Below are positions 58,098 through 64,000 of a stretch of 64,000 nt of DNA, one piece after another. The translations under genes were made by a program, and so were the position numbers. Within the stretch, counting starts at the first letter, position 1, and every line of letters begins with the position of its first letter. Below the pieces are notes generated by a model that saw only the letters and a list, made by a program, of their open reading frames with translations, had not been told where the DNA came from and did no database searches. Origin of the DNA: Histoplasma ohiense (lineage: Eukaryota > Ascomycota > Eurotiomycetes > Onygenales > Ajellomycetaceae); NCBI GenBank assembly GCA_017607445.1, contig JAEVHH010000002.1:3711501-3775500 (forward strand). The letters run 5' to 3'.

Positions 58098-59889
58098 TTC
58101 TTGCCTTGATTACACGGGAGCACGGTCAAGCACCAAGATAACGCTCAGCTGGCAGCCTCGTCGTCGGTCTAGGAGAACACAGATCCATCACACAATATTA
58201 CATTGAGCGGAGGTAGCTGGAGGAGACGTTACAGTAGCCGCGGGAGAGAAAAGAGAACGAATGAGGAGTGGATGGTTCGGCTGGTAGGCTGGCTAATCGT
58301 TTGTTTTGTTTGGGGCGGCGGTGGTAACGACAGACACACACGGGGGAATAGTGAAGTCAGGGCAATGGGGAGTCAACGACAAGATAGAGGCGGCGAGGCA
58401 CGAAAGAATGAGAGTCCAGGAGGAAGATCCCGAGGGCGGCGATGCAGAGGAGAGCGGAGAGTGGCAGATGGGACAACAGCTGAAGTATCCTCTGGTTCTG
58501 TCCTCTGGAACTGGACGGGCTCCGTCTTGAGACAGCCAGACACAAACTCCCGCTATACTCCTCCAGGGCTAGGGGGGAGGATGGATCTCTCCAAACAAGA
58601 GATCCGCCACGAAAAACATAAACAACACGCTAAGATCGGAGTGCGCGAATTATCCAGGGTATTTCTTTATTTGTTTATTTATTGACTGATTTACTCATCT
58701 CCTCCACACCATACGTCCACAGCATGTGTGTATGTATGTATGTGTTTACCGCTAAGCTATTGGGAATAGCACGTTAGCGATGTGATAAGAAAAAGAACTG
58801 GAGAGTGAGAGGCTGGTATTTTCTTTTTCCTGTTATGGTTGACACCGCCAACTTGCAAGGGATCGTTGCTGTATCCTGCGTAGCCCTGCGATAATGACCA
58901 CTCTCACTCTGACCATTGCTCTTTTGTTATCAACAAATTAATTCGGAGAAGCGATGCTGGGAAAAACAAGTTTAGATCCCTCAACTAATTTAATCTAACC
59001 AACTATATATGTCTATACATCTCTCGCGCTTTTTTGGATGCATATGAGCACACCTGCGAGCCGGATGCAGCTTCAGCAGTCCCTTCCATGATTCCATCTA
59101 GAGATGTATACGGCACATACTCCACGGACAGTGCATTGGCGCAGTTTATTCATTATCGACTGTCTGTCACCATCACACTTGTCGACCACGCATATCACTC
59201 ATATTACTGTGATACGGAGCAGACGTGCATCCAGAGAACAAGGCGTGTAGACTCAAATAAATCGATGTTGTTTAACTGCCCCCGGAGTTAATTAGTAAGT
59301 ACCTAGTTAGGTAGCGTAGGGGGAGTTCCATTGACTTTTTCTAAAAATACAGTGTGTGAGAAGGTGGGGGAGCGAGCAACAATCACCGATCTTCCCCCCC
59401 CCCGTAGCTTGCTTTCCACTTTGACACCGGGGGTTCCTGGCGTGAAACCAGATAGGATTCCTACAGGCCGGAAAACTTGCCATGTACAGTATGCCAACAG
59501 GTACACTCCCGTATTGGAAGTAAAAGTAAAAGAGTTATTCTATCTTTCCTTTGAGTTTCCGCCGCGTCGACAGAAGGAACAGACTGTTTGTTTACCTTTG
59601 GTAAATAAATACACGCGGAATAAAGTTGCCATTTACTTAACTCTGGTTATTTTTATCGAATGGTCTACGCGCAAATTGATACTACTGGTAACTTCAAAGG
59701 GGGATGCTCTCCTTTGGTAACCTATCACCTTCATCTCCCATCTCATAATCCACTGTACCGGTTGCCGAATTCTGATCAGGGCCTCGGGACAAGGGCTCCT
59801 CAGTTTCTAAGCCTCGATGCTACCCCAAGGCTACTTCCTGCCCTGAATCCTTCAAAAGATCAGCGCGGATGAATAGCGAAGCAGCCTCT
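58098..59889. other. 1.8-kb non-coding region upstream of the large gene
   Basis: Promoter and leader of the large gene, then sequence with nothing recognisable. A short (TATG)n run occurs near 58729-58744. Frames up to 160 codons lack any motif. Confidence 0.4.
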
Positions 59890-60740
59890 CTCTGGGGTGA
59901 GAAAACTTGATGTCACCAACTATTTTGTTCTCTTCAATGATATCATCATATCATTTTCTTAGATTTTCTTGAAATCTTGGTTCTTCTGCAGTTTCTTCTG
60001 ATGAAACTGTTGAATTGTGTTCTTTGCTTTCTTCAAATGCTCCATAGATTCCCAGATGTTTTCTGAGATATCATATTCTTTTCATTTTATCAAATAGTGT
60101 TTCTTGTTGCTGATCTTTTATCTTTTCAGTATTGTTTTGACTTCATATTCTGATTCTTCAGTGTTGATTTCTATTTTTTGCTGTTCTGCATTTTCAGATA
60201 CTTTTTTTTTCCAGTAGTGAGATATGAAAGTTTGAGTGTATCTGCTGATAGTTTGAGTTTGTAATTAATTGATTCAGTTTTCTGCAAAATTTCAAAGAAT
60301 TCCAATTTCTTAAAGTTCAGTTTGTTGCTTGATCTTTTGGTTTTGATATTTCATTATAGTAGAAATACTTTATCTCTCTCTTTAAATTGAGATGTCTTCT
60401 GATGTCTTTTGTCATAGTATTCTTTGAGTTTTTGACTCATTTTGCCACAAAAAAAATCAATGTCTAATACTAATTGTTCCTGCAATTTGCAAAGCAGGCA
60501 GCTGCTGCAGGCTTGCTTTTTCTATTGCTTCATTTGTCAAGTTTTTCATTGATAATTTCATTCTTTGCATGTCTGGTTCTCTTTTATAGTTGGTGAAAAA
60601 CTGTGTGAATTCTGTCATTGCATTCTTTGAACTGTTGTATGCTATCTGTGCCATTGGCAGTAATTCAATTCAATTGTTCTGTTGATAGTTGATATAGCAT
60701 CTGAGATATTGTTCAACTGTCTGATTCGGTGAGAAAAAGT
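59890..60740 (-). mobile_element. Degenerate Ty3/gypsy retrotransposon fragment (integrase C-terminal part)
   Basis: On the minus strand the sequence translates to the C-terminal integrase region of chromovirus-type gypsy elements: NQTVEQYLRCYINYQQNN, a TGA where the family has Trp, IELLPMAQIAYNSSKNAMTE, FFTNYKREPDMQRMKLSMKN. Downstream (59900-60400) only scraps remain among many stops, such as YKLKLSADTLKLSYL, which resembles the chromodomain-proximal PFKI...KLPDTLKIHPVFH region. Bases are strongly A-rich on the coding strand, and TGG-to-TGA type changes suggest RIP. The element is cut off at about 60740, where it meets the LTR-like sequence. No functional open frame remains. Confidence 0.72.
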
Positions 60741-60879
60741 TGGTCGGGAAAACTAGCAGTCAAAACCCTTGGGAACAATAACAGGGTTGTCGAGTTATTT
60801 CTACGAATTAAGTGCTGGTATTGCCGATTGTAAACATCAAGGATCCGCCATTATAATGCTGGGGGTTTGACCGTCGGCC

Positions 60880-61370
60880 CAAGGAACTGACCCAGCGACG
60901 GCACCAAGTTAGTTGCAAAAAATTTCCTGGGATTAAATCGCCTTTTCGTTCCCGATGAAAAATAGCAGCCTTTTTATTGGAGGCTCCAGGCGCCCGCTTG
61001 AGAATTCTCTGTGTGGTTTCTTTGCTTTGAAGCAATGAAAAAAGTAATCAAAATTCAATCATTTCGCCAGGATGTTCAAACTCTCGTCCGTTCCCCTTTG
61101 GGGCTGCATGGATAAAGTTCACTCACAGACAGACCATGATTCATAAAGGGCGATTCCTGCTTAGAGTTTCGACCAGGACTGAATATCTTGGCTCGGTGAG
61201 GGGTGTGGAGGGGCGTCACCTATTGATATCCTCAGCCTCCTTGGGATGAGATTTATGGAGACGTTCTGCGCACCGGCTTTGATCCAGCCAACCAGTCGTG
61301 AAACAAAGAACCCTGCCGTGGTACTCATGCTACCAGAGACGAACAGAACTAGGTTAGCCAACCTCTAACC
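60880..61370 (-). mobile_element. Possible LTR end and primer-binding site remnant
   Basis: Read on the minus strand, an AATAAA-like signal (about 60972-60979) is followed by TTTTTTGCAACTAACT and then TGGTGCCGTCGCTGGGTC (about 60889-60906), which has the form of a tRNA-primer site beginning TGG directly after an LTR end. Orientation agrees with the gypsy fragment next to it, so the two could be a 5' LTR plus a deleted interior. No second LTR copy was found in the window, so this stays tentative. Confidence 0.35.
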
Positions 61371-62719
61371 AGGGGGAAACGGGCGGAGAAAGAAGGCAAA
61401 CAGGAAAAGCGAAAGCAAAAAACTCTCCATGCAATGTTAAAAAAGCATGAAAAGATGGGGCAATCAGAAACTGTTGGGTTCATCATACATATTTGCTAGT
61501 CGCACCGCCCTTCACTCTCTTTGCATTTCGCCTGCTGTCGTGAGAGCGCTTGGATGAGATGCGTCTCTGCTTTTTCGGCACACGATTTGATACGTGTTGG
61601 CAGGGGGAGCTGTTTGTAGGTTTTTTTTTTTTTTTTCGGCTCTTAATATTCGGTGAGAGCCTTTCCCCCACCATCGCTAACCCACAGATCGTATATGTGT
61701 CTGCTCTGGAATTAGCGCTAGTTTTTTCAGCTGGCAAACCACAGCAAGATTGTCATGGATGGCTCCTCCTGCACTGGCACATTGGCCTGGAGTCACTATC
61801 TCCTTTCTAATTTCTATTTCCGATGAGATGATCTAACAATGCTCACCGGAGGATGAGTGCAGTTTACTCAGTTTTCTACAAAGAGTTAGGCAATAGAGGG
61901 ATTATTTACTGTTGAATGTCTGAGAAATGTTGAACAGGAAACTCAGTTGTCATCATTTGATATCCATATCATTGATCTTTAAAGTTCTTTCTTGATAATT
62001 TCACATGAGGCTGGGAGCAAGTTGATGGATACTGGTATAAAATTGTTATTCATCTATCTATGCATCAGTCTTCTCAGATCATTTCATGCCAGTTCATGGA
62101 AAGGAGGCACTAGTTGGTGCCCTTAGTCATGGCAATTACCTGGATGGGTTTTCTCAATTCAATGACATGGACCTCTCCACTGAGTTATTGGAGAAACAAC
62201 ACAAAACATTGTTGAAAAGGGTGATGGAGAAAAAACTGCTGTCTATATATCCATGTTCTTTTGCTCTTATCAACCAGCCTGCAACAGCAATAGCACGCAA
62301 ATTATCTGAGAACGCAAATCCATGAGATAGATCATTTCCATTCCCAAGCATTTTGCCCCTTCCTCCTCCAAGACTCGCATGAATGCCTCTAGACACTTGA
62401 AATATTGGGCAATAATTTTGGGCGGTGGCCCATCGCGTGTCCAGTCCGAGGTCCCATTGACAGGCCTAAATCTTAGATGTCTTGCAAAAGCCACCACGAC
62501 ACAGAGCCAAACAACCGGGCAGCTTCAATGTGTATGATTGCAACAATAGTGAGGTTGTACCTGTTACAGACAATAATATTTGTCAAGCTGAGACTATTGC
62601 AAAACAGCTTAAGCTTACTAGAAATGCATGTCGTTACCTTTTCAACTTGGCCGAAGAGTTATTTCGCGAAGAAACCCATCTTTTCCGCCATGTTTTCCCG
62701 TCATATCCCCTGTCGTTGA
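61371..62719. other. 1.3-kb region of probable relic DNA
   Basis: No gene is supported. Includes a T run at about 61621-61636. Frames such as 62086-62325 (+) look protein-like but match nothing I know. It may be repeat-derived. Confidence 0.35.
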
Positions 62720-63994
62720 ATCCTGCATTGCCTGGGAGGAAGAAATATTGCCCTTCTACGAGCATGACCAATACTATCCAGTCCGACTTTTGTGAAGTCT
62801 TTAACACAAGGTAGCGACTTGTTTGGAAAACTAGGTTATGGCGCCTACTCGACGGTATGATTTTGTCGAGACTTGATGTAAGCAGAAAACAACAGGTAGT
62901 TAACTGAAGAAGAAAAGTGTTGGAAGATTGAAAGCTTTTCTAGATTGTCCCTCAAACTGACCCTTGACCAGAGAACAAAAGTATGCGGCACTGAAAATTT
63001 CAACTCAGCTGAAAAACTTCCCCAAGAAAGCTCGCGCAAGGCTCAATATCTACAAGCATCTAAGTAAACTCAACTCTCCCCATCCAGGCCAGGGATGTAT
63101 CCGCGAGTTATACGACAAATTCGAAATTCCAGGCCCTCTTAGCAGTCATCAGTGCTTGGTGCTCCAACCAATGCGTATGAGCTGGCATAATCTGATACAA
63201 AACTATAGACCTCTAGAGGTGTCTATGCTGCGGGAGATGTTGAGGCGGCTCATCAATGTTCTTGATTTCCTTCATACGGAGGCCCATATTTTCCACACCG
63301 GTATGCGACCTATGGTTGGTTTTGTGATAGAGAACAATGACTGGAGGTATCTGGCCCTATGTGGTTTTGGCGAGGCTAGGATTGGAAAGATTCAGCAGGA
63401 CATCGGCCCGTTTGTTCAGCCACACATTTATAGCGCACCAGAAGTGGCATTTGAGATTCCTTGGGGCGCTTCCGTGGTTATATGGAATGTTGCTACGCTG
63501 GTAAATAGGCGCTGTCTTGCTCGTTACATTTGTTGCTGTTTGGTGACACTAACATCTTCCTTCTAATAGGTTTGGGATCTACTCGACGGAAGACACCTGT
63601 TTAACAACATTGAACGAACAGGGTCGTTACGGTCCATTCAAGCACACGGCTCAGGCACACGGCTCAGGTAGTTGCTTTGCTCGGACCACCACCTAAGGAG
63701 CTCATACTACGAAGTGAAACAATAGGACAGTACTTTGATGCTGATGGTCAGTTCCTTTCATGTCTCTCTTACCTCTTTGACCAGGCTGACTCTGCAACTC
63801 AAGGCAACTGGCAAGCAGGAAAACATGTGGAAATACCTGATATTTCCTTCGAACACATTGAGACGTGATTAGAAGGCAATGGTAAGGTCCGCTTTCTCAA
63901 GTTCATTCGGTCGATACTGAGCTGGCTTCCTGGGGGTCGAAAGACGGCTAAGGAGATCCTTGAGGATTCTTGGTTGAATGAAGAATCGGTGTGA
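62720..63994 (+). pseudogene. Broken SRPK-like serine/threonine kinase gene
   Basis: Pieces of an SR-protein-kinase-like domain follow in order: EEEILPFYEHDQYYPVRL (62736 on), CEVFNTR, KLGYGAYSTV (the Gly-rich loop) in shifted frames, EQKYAALKIST (ATP Lys), VLDFLHTEAHIFHTGMRP (catalytic loop, Asp of HTD replaced by Gly), VWDLLDGRHLF, VALLGPPPKELILRSE, then GNWQAGKHVEIPDISFEHIET, a TGA, LEGNGKVRFLKFIRS and a terminal WLNEESV with TGA at 63992. Lesions: frameshifts near 62800, about one base near 63612, a 13-bp tandem duplication at 63642-63667, a nonsense codon at about 63866 and the lost catalytic Asp. Intron positions (for example 63500-63569) are still recognisable. SRPK-like copies are numerous in Onygenales, which I state from general knowledge. 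Not functional. Confidence 0.72.
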
Positions 63995-64000
63995 ATGGGC

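Noticed and set aside
1..64000. CRISPR arrays, rRNA genes, secondary-metabolite cluster, viral genes
   Set aside because: No regularly spaced repeats, no rRNA signature, no PKS/NRPS/terpene core enzymes and no viral hallmark genes were seen; only the gypsy fragment is mobile DNA.

Overview
The window is nuclear DNA from a filamentous ascomycete. Genes carry short (about 50-170 nt) GT-AG introns, some with textbook branch points, and many are shared only among fungi (Pex20, Whi2, Sfh1, a Zn2Cys6 regulator, a bZIP factor). The gene repertoire, the F-box and SRPK-like relics and an A/T-mutated gypsy fragment would suit Eurotiomycetes, most likely Onygenales. That placement is inference from family resemblance, not from a search. 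All exon junctions were worked out by eye from splice signals, reading phase and family resemblance.

Layout from left to right. 0-5 kb: ERCC1/Rad10 (-) and Nop4 (+) share a 190-bp divergent promoter, then Dap1 (-), a small three-exon heme-binding gene. 6-14 kb: an amino-acid permease (+) with an anomalous first intron, a JmjC protein (-) and a Zn2Cys6 transcription factor (+) diverging from a 250-bp promoter. 14-26 kb: casein kinase 2 beta subunit (+), then a gene-poor tract in which a bZIP factor (+) sits between about 4 kb and 5 kb of apparently non-coding DNA. 26-36 kb: branched-chain aminotransferase (-) and the Scy1-like pseudokinase (+) diverge; then a decayed gene (-) and dipeptidyl peptidase III (+). 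38-49 kb: a poly-Asp unknown (+), the RSC subunit Sfh1 (-), a Whi2-like BTB protein (-), the PTS2 co-receptor Pex20 (-) and the COPII/nuclear-pore protein Sec13 (+). 50-58 kb: a probably frameshifted F-box gene (-) and a 1110-residue Ser-rich unknown (-). 59.9-64 kb: a gene-poor end with a degenerate gypsy retrotransposon piece (-) and a broken SRPK-like kinase (+).

There is no operon-like or biosynthetic cluster. The left 58 kb is mostly single-copy housekeeping genes (DNA repair, ribosome assembly, sterol-P450 support, vesicle traffic, peroxisome import, chromatin remodelling), while the right end looks like accessory, repeat-degraded sequence. I did not find a convincing new multi-gene system. 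The observations most worth checking are the exon anomalies (permease intron 1, the GC-AG intron in BCAT, the start-codon-only exon of SEC13), the slippage or duplication lesions in the F-box and kinase genes, and the RIP-like decay of two sequences.
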